In this document: piece after piece, positions 7,443 to 14,971 of the stretch
How the letters are laid out: each line of letters begins with the position of its first letter
Numbering within the stretch: the stretch's first letter is position 1
DNA from: Bacteroidetes bacterium RIFCSPLOWO2_12_FULL_35_15
GTDB lineage: Bacteria; Bacteroidota; Bacteroidia; 2-12-FULL-35-15
Assembly: GCA_001769385.1 (NCBI GenBank)
Contig: MEPB01000058.1
Coordinates: 77,166 to 132,342, forward strand
Direction: 5' to 3'
DNA: 55,177 nucleotides
Translations under genes and position numbers: made by a program
The notes under the pieces: generated by a model
The model's database searches: none
Seen by the model: the letters and a program-made list of their open reading frames with translations, nothing else
Told to the model about the DNA's origin: nothing

Positions 7443-10259
7443 TTATTTCAATTTGTTGTCGGATTCCGCTTTTGCTTTTAACAAAACATCGTCCGCTTTT
7501 TTATTTGCTTCATCCAGGATCTTCTGAACTTTTTTATCCACTTCTTTTTTTGCAGCAGGAGCAGCAGCTTTTGCAGCCACTTTTGCAACAGGATTGTTTG
7601 CTTCATTCACTGTTTTATCAACAGCCGCATATCCTTCGGCTTTTGTTTTGTCAGCCAATATTTTAGCATCTGCTTTTATTTTATCTGCTTGTGCCTGTGC
7701 ATCCTTCATTATTTTTTCTGCTTCTTCACGTGCTTTCTCTTTCGCCATATCAACGCCTTGAGTAATTATTTCTTTCACTTGTTCTTTGGCACTTTGTTCT
7801 GAATTAAACAGATCAGTTTTTATGGTTGGTTTTGAAACAGTACCACCGAACAAAGCTTTGATCTTCACTTTATCCCCCAGTTTCACATTGGTGCCGGCTT
7901 GTTTGTTGAGTTGATCAAGGGCACTTCCTGCAGCTGCATTTGCAGTTGAGCCGAATTCAGAACGAGGAATTTCTAATACCCAGGTATAATCAATAGTTTG
8001 ATCAAATCCGGTGGAGCCTTTTACTTTTCCGGTTATGTTTCCTGATTTTATTGGCATTTCATCTACTTCAACTCTTCCATCTTTAAATTTAAAACTAGCA
8101 TTGACATTTTCAAAGGTTAGTTTTTTATACTTCGGTTGCTTTAATGCATCAGCTAGTTTATTGATGGGTTCGAAGCCTTCCACCGAAACTGTTTTTGTTT
8201 GCAATTTACCATAACCGGCTAATGTATTTAATGCCGGACTCATATGTTCATCCAATTGACTTGCAAATTTTACGGTGGCACTCATTTTCCCTTTTGCATA
8301 TTTAGCAATAGGAGCAAGCTTTTCAACAGTGTTAAATGTTTTTACAGTTTTAGGGATATCAAAATTTGCAATGTCCATATCCATGTCAACCACAGGTTTC
8401 CTAGGGTTTTGTGTGTTATACATTCCACTCATTGACAATGTTCCTTCCACGTCATTCATTGTTAATTTCAGATCATCCAATTTCATTTGGCTGTCTTTAA
8501 TTGCCACACCGCCACTAACATTGGTGATAGTTAATTTATCATATAATAATTTTGAAATGGTAGTATTTAATTTAACATCAAGATTAGATGGAACCTCCAC
8601 AACTGCCATTGATGCTGTATCAGCTGCAACAGGAGTTGCAGGTTTTGCTGTTTCAGTACTTCCCATCAATTCATTGATGTCCATTAACGATGATCTTAAA
8701 TTAAATGAACCTTTTAATAAAGAATCTTTCAAAGCATATTGCAAAAAGTTTTCGATCTTCCCATCCAATTGAATATCGCTCTTACCCAGCTTTGCATCAA
8801 ATTGTGACAGCTCCACAAATTTTGGTGTAAAGTTTAAATACAATTTACTTATTTGAGTTGGATAACTTACTGTTTTTGATTTATAATTCATATCCAAAAC
8901 GGTAAGTGTTCCTTTGGCATCAAAATTTTCGTATTGTTGTTTTTCAATCGCACTCATTCTGCCTTTCATCTTAATGTCGGCTGTGATCATTCCATTCAGG
9001 TCATCTCCTTTTTCAAGAGGAATAACATCTTTTATAGTTGCTAAATTTATTTTAGCCAATACTTCTGTAATAATATTTGCATCCGAAACAGGAGTAGAAA
9101 CATGCATCTTCGCATCCACAGGATTTCCTCCCAACTCCACATGAAATTTATTTAAGTCGATAATGGTTGCATCAGGTATTCCTGTTTTATTATCAACTAC
9201 TAAATCAATTTGAATATTAGTTGCTGATTTTGGTAAAGCAGGATATTGGAACATCGCATCTTTCACCATTAATTTAATGCCGAATGCAGGCATCTTTTTG
9301 TCATTGTAGATCCCTTTTGCATAGCCATCCAATGCTAATGATCCTGTTGTTTTTACTTCTTTGAAATCTGCTGTATAAACGCCCGGGATGAGTGACAAAA
9401 TATTCTTAAATTCAGTTTGATTAGCTTTGAATTTCAGATCCATATCCATGTCATCTTTTGGCATTGCGAAGTATCCATCCAATCCTAAAGTTAGTTCATT
9501 GAATGAAAACTCATTTTCCTTAAATGTGAATTTGAAATTTGGCATATCTGCATCCATATCAACCTTTAGGCGGGTTTTTACTTTGTTCATGTAAGTTACA
9601 CCACCATAACTTAATGTGAATTTTTCAATCTCAGTTAATGTTTGCAAAAGAAAATTATCAGAAGTAAAATCACCACTTAACGTATGATTCATATTATACA
9701 ATTCAGTTTTCATTCCTAAAGAAGCATCATCATAAACAATGTAACCTCCTTTTATTTCAAACTTTTTCAATGTCATTTTGAATTTACTCGGCTCCTCCGC
9801 TGTTGCAGCTTTTGTGGTGTCGGTAGAAGGTTTGGTAATATCCCAGTTTGCTTTTCCATCTTTCAGAACCAATGCATGTATGCGAGGTTGGTCAATTACT
9901 ATCGTATTGATCTTGTATTGATCACCTTTTAGTACGCTCATCAGATTTAAACCAACAGTTAAGTTTTTTGAATACAACAAGGTGTCGCCAGCAAAATCAC
10001 CTGTGTTTGCAATGCTTACACTATCGATAGAAAGTGTAAAGTCCGGGAATGAACTGATCAGCGTGAGATCAAATTTTCCAAAGTTTACTTTAGCATTCAG
10101 GTTTTTATTGGCTTCATCTTTTACAAATTGCACAATTTGTTTTTTGAAAAGAAATGGTGCTGCTATAATTAATATCAGCAATACAAGAAAAGTAATTCCT
10201 GTCCATTTTAATATTCTACGGAATAAACTTTTTTTCTTTTTTAGTGTTTCAGTTGCCAT
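7443..10259 (-). CDS. AsmA family protein
   Basis: A large envelope protein of 938 residues with one N-terminal membrane helix (about residues 17-38) and a long periplasmic part. The segment after the helix (VKDEANKNLNAKVNFGKFDLTLISSFPDFTLSIDSVSI) is a typical AsmA N-terminal domain, and the beta-repeat region continues to about residue 800. AsmA-like proteins belong to the bridge-like lipid transfer group with TamB and YhdP and are linked to phospholipid movement to the outer membrane. That role is inferred here. The last 120 residues are an unusual alanine- and lysine-rich coiled coil (MAKEKAREEAEKIMKDA) not found in enterobacterial AsmA. The start at 10259 gives the basic residues KKKKSLFRR before the helix. 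Confidence 0.85.
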   Translation of the reverse strand: MATETLKKKKSLFRRILKWTGITFLVLLILIIAAPFLFKKQIVQFVKDEANKNLNAKVNFGKFDLTLISSFPDFTLSIDSVSIANTGDFAGDTLLYSKNLTVGLNLMSVLKGDQYKINTIVIDQPRIHALVLKDGKANWDITKPSTDTTKAATAEEPSKFKMTLKKFEIKGGYIVYDDASLGMKTELYNMNHTLSGDFTSDNFLLQTLTEIEKFTLSYGGVTYMNKVKTRLKVDMDADMPNFKFTFKENEFSFNELTLGLDGYFAMPKDDMDMDLKFKANQTEFKNILSLIPGVYTADFKEVKTTGSLALDGYAKGIYNDKKMPAFGIKLMVKDAMFQYPALPKSATNIQIDLVVDNKTGIPDATIIDLNKFHVELGGNPVDAKMHVSTPVSDANIITEVLAKINLATIKDVIPLEKGDDLNGMITADIKMKGRMSAIEKQQYENFDAKGTLTVLDMNYKSKTVSYPTQISKLYLNFTPKFVELSQFDAKLGKSDIQLDGKIENFLQYALKDSLLKGSFNLRSSLMDINELMGSTETAKPATPVAADTASMAVVEVPSNLDVKLNTTISKLLYDKLTITNVSGGVAIKDSQMKLDDLKLTMNDVEGTLSMSGMYNTQNPRKPVVDMDMDIANFDIPKTVKTFNTVEKLAPIAKYAKGKMSATVKFASQLDEHMSPALNTLAGYGKLQTKTVSVEGFEPINKLADALKQPKYKKLTFENVNASFKFKDGRVEVDEMPIKSGNITGKVKGSTGFDQTIDYTWVLEIPRSEFGSTANAAAGSALDQLNKQAGTNVKLGDKVKIKALFGGTVSKPTIKTDLFNSEQSAKEQVKEIITQGVDMAKEKAREEAEKIMKDAQAQADKIKADAKILADKTKAEGYAAVDKTVNEANNPVAKVAAKAAAPAAKKEVDKKVQKILDEANKKADDVLLKAKAESDNKLK

Positions 10260-10339
10260 AAATTTTTAGTTTAAAATTTAATTTTGTAAGTTTAATTTAT
10301 GCTATGTTTTGTGTCATTAATTATCATTCTTTCCTCCGT

Positions 10340-10368
10340 GTCATCTCGACCGCAGCGGAGAGATCTTT
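10340..10368 (+). repeat. Left REP-like terminal inverted repeat of the GIY-YIG unit
   Basis: A hairpin ATCTC-GA-CCG-CAG-CGG-A-GAGAT preceded by GTC and followed by CTTT. It matches the reverse complement of 10706-10734 at 24 of 29 positions. Four of the five differences are paired changes that keep the stem intact (CT/AG against TC/GA). Confidence 0.85.
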
Positions 10369-10390
10369 ATATTCGTAGCTGAAATTCCTA

Positions 10391-10699
10391 TTAAAAAGCA
10401 CCCTCCGAAAATACATTGTGATTCATAAAAATCCAATTCGGATTCATTGTCGAAATTAAATTTTCTTTTTTCTTTCTACTCCAATTTTTTAATTGTGTTT
10501 CTCTTGCAATTGCATATTTAGCATTCAGAAACCTTTCCCAATAAATTAAATTGTAACAATAATATTCTCCAGCAAATGTTCCAGTTTTTCCTTTGTTTTC
10601 GTAATGTTCCGAAAGTCTTCTTTTTAAATTATTTGTAATGCCTATGTATAAAACTTCTTTATTCGGATTTGTTGTAATGTAAATAAAATAGTTTTTCAT
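10391..10699 (-). CDS. GIY-YIG nuclease family protein
   Basis: A small single-domain GIY-YIG protein of 102 residues. The motifs are in order: FIYITTN (the GIY strand), LYIGITNNLKRRLSEH with the catalytic tyrosine and arginine, the conserved glutamate in AIARETQLKNW, and MNPNW near the end. All catalytic positions expected for the UvrC/Uri-like fold are present, so the enzyme is probably active on DNA. Proteins of this length are multicopy in many Bacteroidota. The start codon is 7 bases downstream of the right-hand repeat, whose end supplies AATCTTTG, one base from the TAnnTTTG promoter element. The gene is thus packaged between inverted repeats and may act on them. Its natural target is unknown. 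Confidence 0.85.
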   Translation of the reverse strand: MKNYFIYITTNPNKEVLYIGITNNLKRRLSEHYENKGKTGTFAGEYYCYNLIYWERFLNAKYAIARETQLKNWSRKKKENLISTMNPNWIFMNHNVFSEGAF

Positions 10700-10705
10700 A
10701 AATAC

Positions 10706-10734
10706 AAAGATTCCTCCGCTTCGGTCGGAATGAC
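10706..10734 (-). repeat. Right REP-like terminal inverted repeat of the GIY-YIG unit
   Basis: Read on the minus strand: GTC then the hairpin ATTCC-GA-CCG-AAG-CGG-A-GGAAT, then CTTT. It is inverted relative to 10340-10368. Its tail, AATCTTTG, could double as part of the promoter of the GIY-YIG gene. Confidence 0.85.
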
Positions 10735-10740
10735 TTCCAA

Positions 10741-11823
10741 TTAAATTTTCGAATTAATTTTATTTCGTAATAAATGATCCATAAGAACGATTGCTGCCAT
10801 TGCCTCCACAACAGGAACAGCACGGGGCAATACGCAAGGGTCATGCCTTCCTTTACCTGTTATTTCAGTTTCCTCGCCTTTTGAATTAATTGTATTTTGT
10901 TTTTGCATGATCGTAGCAATTGGTTTAAATGCTACTCTGAAATAAATATCTTCGCCATTACTTATTCCTCCTTGTATTCCACCCGAATGATTTGTTTTGG
11001 TTTTTACTTGATCATCATTTATAATAAAAAGATCATTGTGTTGGGAGCCCAACATTTTTGTTCCTTCAAAACCACTTCCGTATTCAAACCCTTTCACGGC
11101 ATTAATACTTAACATAGCCTTTCCAAGATCTGCATGCAATTTATCAAACACGGGCTCACCCATCCCAACGGGTGTTCCTTTGATTACACATGATATAACC
11201 CCACCAATTGTATCACCTGATTTTCGGACCTGCTCAATTTTTTGGATCATTGCTTCCGCAACTAATTCATCCGGGCAACGAACAAGGTTGGATTCTGCTT
11301 TATTCAAATCAAGATGATGGTAAGCCTTTAATAATTTAATATCACCAACTTGCGAAGTGTAAGCTTTTATGCTAATTCCATTTTGCTTCAAAAATAATTT
11401 TGCAATTGCTCCGGCAACAACCCTGCTAACTGTTTCTCTTGCTGATGATCTTCCGCCACCACGAGGGTCACGCATTCCGTATTTTGCATCGTAAGAGTAA
11501 TCTGCATGTGAAGGGCGATACACATCTATATTGTTTTCGTAATCGTTTGATCGTTGATTTTCATTACGGATGATAAAACCAATTGGTGTTCCTGTAGTTT
11601 TACCTTCGAAAATTCCGGAAAGGAGTTCTACTTTGTCGCCTTCTTTACGCTGAGTGGTGATGTGTGATTGCCCGGGACGTCTTCTGTCCAATTCGGATTG
11701 AACAAAATCCAGATCAATTTGCAATCCGGCAGGACAACCATCAATGATGCCTCCCAAGGCTGCGCCATGAGATTCGCCAAAGTTGGTTAAAGTAAATAGT
11801 TTTCCAAAGGTATTACCTGCCAT
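10741..11823 (-). CDS. aroC: Chorismate synthase
   Basis: Chorismate synthase of 360 residues, full length. It converts 5-enolpyruvylshikimate 3-phosphate to chorismate using reduced FMN, the last shared step of aromatic amino acid, folate and quinone synthesis, in the cytoplasm. Signature regions are the N-terminal GESHGAALG (residues 16-24), [16 protein letters not shown], and [22 protein letters not shown], and the FMN-binding stretch continues to [18 protein letters not shown]. The last codons (NKINSKI) lie 6 bases from the GIY-YIG element, so that element sits just behind the gene without breaking it. A TAnnTTTG element lies upstream at 11841-11848. Confidence 0.97.
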   Translation of the reverse strand: MAGNTFGKLFTLTNFGESHGAALGGIIDGCPAGLQIDLDFVQSELDRRRPGQSHITTQRKEGDKVELLSGIFEGKTTGTPIGFIIRNENQRSNDYENNIDVYRPSHADYSYDAKYGMRDPRGGGRSSARETVSRVVAGAIAKLFLKQNGISIKAYTSQVGDIKLLKAYHHLDLNKAESNLVRCPDELVAEAMIQKIEQVRKSGDTIGGVISCVIKGTPVGMGEPVFDKLHADLGKAMLSINAVKGFEYGSGFEGTKMLGSQHNDLFIINDDQVKTKTNHSGGIQGGISNGEDIYFRVAFKPIATIMQKQNTINSKGEETEITGKGRHDPCVLPRAVPVVEAMAAIVLMDHLLRNKINSKI

Positions 11824-11840
11824 AAGAGTTTTATAACAGG

Positions 11841-11848
11841 CAAATTTA
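11841..11848 (-). promoter_or_regulatory. Candidate -7 promoter element for aroC
   Basis: TAAATTTG on the minus strand matches the Bacteroidota -7 consensus TAnnTTTG, 17 bases upstream of the aroC start codon. The nearest TTTG upstream is about 24 bases away, further than ideal. Confidence 0.35.
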
Positions 11849-11939
11849 ATGAATAAATGGTTGATATTTTTTCAAATCAAAAAAATAAAAATCAAATGAT
11901 TTTCTTCACTATATTCGTATCTTTCTGCCCTATTTTTGA

Positions 11940-13205
11940 ATGATGAAGATCCTTATTAAAAACATAAAACAATTAGTTCAAGTCGAAGAAAATCCGCAAT
12001 TAAAAATTGTTGGAAAGGAAATGAAAATTTTACCTTGCATCAATGATGCTTGGCTTGCCATCGAAGATGATAAAATTGCAGGATTCGGAAAGATGGATGA
12101 TTGGGAAGGAATTACTGATTGGACAAATTTAACAGTTATTGACGCTTCAGATAAAATAGTGATGCCATCCTATTGTGATAGCCATACACATATAGTTTAT
12201 GCAGGAAGCAGAGAAGGGGAGTTTGTTGACAGAATTAATGGTTTGACCTACGAACAAATTTTTGAGCGGGGAGGAGGAATTTTAAATTCCGCAAAAAAAT
12301 TAATGGAAGCTACAGAAGAAGATTTAATTGAAAGTGCCCTGAAACGTTTGAATGAAATTATGTTGCAAGGTACCGGAGCAGTTGAAATTAAAAGCGGTTA
12401 CGGCTTAAGTATAGAGGCTGAATTAAAAATGTTGCGGGTTATAAAAAAGTTAAAAACAATTTCTCCATTAACAATTAAAGCAACTTTTCTTGGGGCACAT
12501 GCACTGCCAAACGAATACAAAACCAGGAAATCAGATTACATAAAATTGCTCATAAACGAAATAATGCCTGTGATTGCCAAAGAACAACTCGCAGATTATT
12601 GCGATGTTTTTTGCGAACAAAATTATTTTACAAAAGAGGAAACTATTGAAATTTTGACGAATGCAAAAAAGCATGGTATGACTCCAAAAGTACATGCCGA
12701 ACAATTGAGTAATTTCGGTGGTGTGTTGGCTGGAGTGGAAGTAGGTGCAATAAGTGTGGATCATCTTGAATTTATTTCTGATAAAGACATTGAAGCATTA
12801 AAAAATTCTAAAACAATGCCTACTATTTTACCGGGTGCTGCTTTCTTTCTGAATTTACCTTTGCCACCGGCACGTAAAATGATCGATGCAGGCTTGCCTG
12901 TTGCCATAGCCAGTGATTACAATCCGGGAAGCTGCCCTAGCGGGAACATGAATTTTATGATGTCGATTTGTTGTATCCAATACAAAATGACTCCCGAAGA
13001 AGCTATTAATGCCGCAACCATAAATTCAGCTTATGCCATGGACTTAAGCAAAACGCATGGAAGCATTGCTATTGGCAAACTAGCAAATGTATTTATCACA
13101 AAAGAAATTCCGGGTTATGGGTTTATTCCGTATTCATTCGGAAGTAATTTGATCGAAACAGTTATAATTAATGGGGAAGTTATAGAAACTAAAAAAGTAA
13201 AATAA
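11940..13205 (+). CDS. hutI: Imidazolonepropionase
   Basis: An amidohydrolase of 421 residues (420 from the second ATG at 11943) that hydrolyses 4-imidazolone-5-propionate to N-formimino-L-glutamate, the third step of histidine degradation. Metal ligands are in H82-T-H84 of SHTHIVYAGSREGEF, the histidine of HAEQLSNFGG, and the aspartate of ASDYNPGSCPSGNM. The YEQIFERGGGI stretch is typical of HutI. It is followed 69 bases later by the fused formimidoyltransferase gene that uses its product, so the two form a half hut operon. hutH and hutU are not in the window. TATTTTTG lies directly before the start codon, so a leaderless or very short-leader transcript is possible. Confidence 0.95.
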   Translation: MMKILIKNIKQLVQVEENPQLKIVGKEMKILPCINDAWLAIEDDKIAGFGKMDDWEGITDWTNLTVIDASDKIVMPSYCDSHTHIVYAGSREGEFVDRINGLTYEQIFERGGGILNSAKKLMEATEEDLIESALKRLNEIMLQGTGAVEIKSGYGLSIEAELKMLRVIKKLKTISPLTIKATFLGAHALPNEYKTRKSDYIKLLINEIMPVIAKEQLADYCDVFCEQNYFTKEETIEILTNAKKHGMTPKVHAEQLSNFGGVLAGVEVGAISVDHLEFISDKDIEALKNSKTMPTILPGAAFFLNLPLPPARKMIDAGLPVAIASDYNPGSCPSGNMNFMMSICCIQYKMTPEEAINAATINSAYAMDLSKTHGSIAIGKLANVFITKEIPGYGFIPYSFGSNLIETVIINGEVIETKKVK

Positions 13206-13218
13206 GTTAATTGGTTTA

Positions 13219-13235
13219 TTTAGGCTTAGCCTAAA
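13219..13235 (+). other. Small perfect hairpin between hutI and ftcD
   Basis: TTTAGGC (13219-13225) and GCCTAAA (13229-13235) with a 3-base loop. No T-run follows, so it is more likely an mRNA processing or attenuation structure inside the hut transcript than a full terminator. Confidence 0.4.
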
Positions 13236-13274
13236 TTTCCTAATTAACCATTCAACCAATAAATTAATTAACCA

Positions 13275-14969
13275 ATGAACAAATCAACAAATCAACTAAT
13301 AGAATGTGTTCCAAATTTTTCAGAAGGAAACGACTTAAACATTATCAAACAAATTACTAATGAAATTGAATCGGTAGAAGGTGTAAAATTATTAAATGTT
13401 GATCCGGGTAAGGCAACCAATCGGACTGTTGTAACATTTGTTGGAAACCCAGAAGCCGTTATTGAAGCAGCTTTTCTGGCAATTAAAAAAGCAAGTGAAG
13501 TGATTGATATGAGTAAACACAAGGGCGAACATTCACGAATGGGAGCAACTGATGTTTGTCCGCTTATTCCTATTGCAGGGATTTCAATGGAAGAAACGGC
13601 TGAATATGCAAAGAAGCTTGGTGCAAGAGTTGGTAAAGAATTAAATCTTGCTGTTTATATGTATGAAGCTGCGCAAGAAAATAAAGAGCGTAACAATCTT
13701 TCTGTGATTCGTGCAGGAGAATATGAAGGATTCTTTAAAAAAATTAAATTATCGGAATGGAAACCGGATTTTGGCCCTGCTGAACATTCTGTAAAATCAG
13801 GATCTACGGTGATTGGTGCCAGAGATTTTTTGGTTGCATACAATGTAAATTTAAATACTACATCTACCAGAAGAGCAAATGCGATTGCTTTTGATGTGCG
13901 TGAAGCCGGTCGTGTTAAACGTGAAGGCAATCCTGTTACCGGAAAAATTATAACTGATGAAAAAGGTAATCCGGTAAATATTCCCGGCTCATTAAAATCA
14001 GTTAAAGCTATTGGTTGGTTTATCGAAGAATATGGTATTGCTCAGATATCAATGAACTTAACCAATATCAATATAACGCCTGTTCATATTGCTTTTGATG
14101 AAGTTTGTAAAAAAGCAAGTGAACGAGGCATCAGAGTTACAGGTTCTGAATTGGTTGGTTTAATTCCACTTAAAGCCATGTTGGATGCAGGAAAATACTT
14201 TCTCGAAAAGCAACAACGTTCAACAGGTGTTTCTGAAAATGAACTGATTAAAATTGCTGTTAAATCACTTGGTTTGGATGAATTAGCACCTTTCAGGGCA
14301 GAGGAACGAATCATTGAATATTTATTGAAAGATGACTCGAAAAGTCGATTGATTAAAATGAATTTGATTGAATTTGCTGATGAAACAGCAAGTGAAAGTC
14401 CTGCACCCGGAGGAGGTTCAATCTCGGCATATATTGCTTCTTTAGGGATTTCTTTAGGGACAATGGTTGCCAATCTTTCGTCTCACAAACCGGGTTGGGA
14501 TGATCGTTGGAAAGAGTTTTCTGACTGGGCCGAAAAAGGTCAAAATTATAAAAACGAATTATTAAAACTTGTTGATGAAGATACCAATGCATTCAATAAA
14601 ATTATGATTGCATTCGGTTTGCCTAAATCAACAGATGATGAAAAAAAAGCAAGAACACAAGCCATCCAGGAGGCTACCAGGTATGCTACTGAAATTCCAT
14701 TTAAGGTAATGCAATTAGCAGGTGAATCAATGGAAATAATTAAAAAAATGGTAGAGATCGGAAATCCAAATTCTATTACAGATGCCGGGGTTGGTGCCTT
14801 GTGCGCACGTTCGGCAGTGATAGGCGCCTTTTTAAATGTGAAAATAAATGCAAAAGGCCTTACAGATAAAGCCTTTGCCGCGCAACTTATTGCAAAAGGA
14901 AGCGTAATAGAGAGCAAAACTCAGGAACTGGAAAATGAGATCTTGAGAATAATTAATTCTTCTATTTAA
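13275..14969 (+). CDS. ftcD: Bifunctional glutamate formimidoyltransferase / formimidoyl-THF cyclodeaminase
   Basis: A fusion protein of 564 residues. Residues 1 to about 330 are glutamate formimidoyltransferase (ECVPNFSEGNDL at the start, HKGEHSRMGATDVCPLIPIAG around the catalytic histidine, TGSELVGLIP). The C-terminal part from about residue 362 (FADETASESPAPGGGSISAYIASLG) is the cyclodeaminase domain. Together they move the formimino group from formiminoglutamate to tetrahydrofolate and release ammonia, giving 5,10-methenyl-THF and glutamate. This completes the route begun by hutI just upstream. The fused architecture is like the mammalian enzyme and is usual in Bacteroidota. The patatin gene follows after only 2 bases. 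Confidence 0.95.
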   Translation: MNKSTNQLIECVPNFSEGNDLNIIKQITNEIESVEGVKLLNVDPGKATNRTVVTFVGNPEAVIEAAFLAIKKASEVIDMSKHKGEHSRMGATDVCPLIPIAGISMEETAEYAKKLGARVGKELNLAVYMYEAAQENKERNNLSVIRAGEYEGFFKKIKLSEWKPDFGPAEHSVKSGSTVIGARDFLVAYNVNLNTTSTRRANAIAFDVREAGRVKREGNPVTGKIITDEKGNPVNIPGSLKSVKAIGWFIEEYGIAQISMNLTNINITPVHIAFDEVCKKASERGIRVTGSELVGLIPLKAMLDAGKYFLEKQQRSTGVSENELIKIAVKSLGLDELAPFRAEERIIEYLLKDDSKSRLIKMNLIEFADETASESPAPGGGSISAYIASLGISLGTMVANLSSHKPGWDDRWKEFSDWAEKGQNYKNELLKLVDEDTNAFNKIMIAFGLPKSTDDEKKARTQAIQEATRYATEIPFKVMQLAGESMEIIKKMVEIGNPNSITDAGVGALCARSAVIGAFLNVKINAKGLTDKAFAAQLIAKGSVIESKTQELENEILRIINSSI

Positions 14970-14971
14970 TA

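Larger units (their letters stand above)
10340..10734 (-). mobile_element. Candidate REP-bounded GIY-YIG element
   Basis: A 395-base unit that begins GTCATC and ends ATGAC, bounded by 29-base inverted REP-like hairpins and filled almost completely by one GIY-YIG gene. Its right edge is 6 bases from the aroC stop codon. Inverted pairs of the same hairpin without any gene occur at 42291-42376, 38109-38194 and 2211-2300. I see no clear target-site duplication. The interpretation as an autonomous mobile or repeat-spreading unit is an inference from this arrangement. Confidence 0.5.

Noticed and set aside
8275-8772. Plus-strand open frame of 165 residues opposite the AsmA-like gene
   Set aside because: It is a mirror of the AsmA coding strand, with no independent domain or start context.
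10735-10745. Target-site duplication beside the GIY-YIG unit
   Set aside because: The flanks (TTCCTCCGT on the left, TTCCAATTA on the right) share only TTCC, which is too short to claim.
14084-14473. Minus-strand open frame of 129 residues opposite ftcD
   Set aside because: It lies wholly within the well-supported ftcD gene and has no family resemblance.
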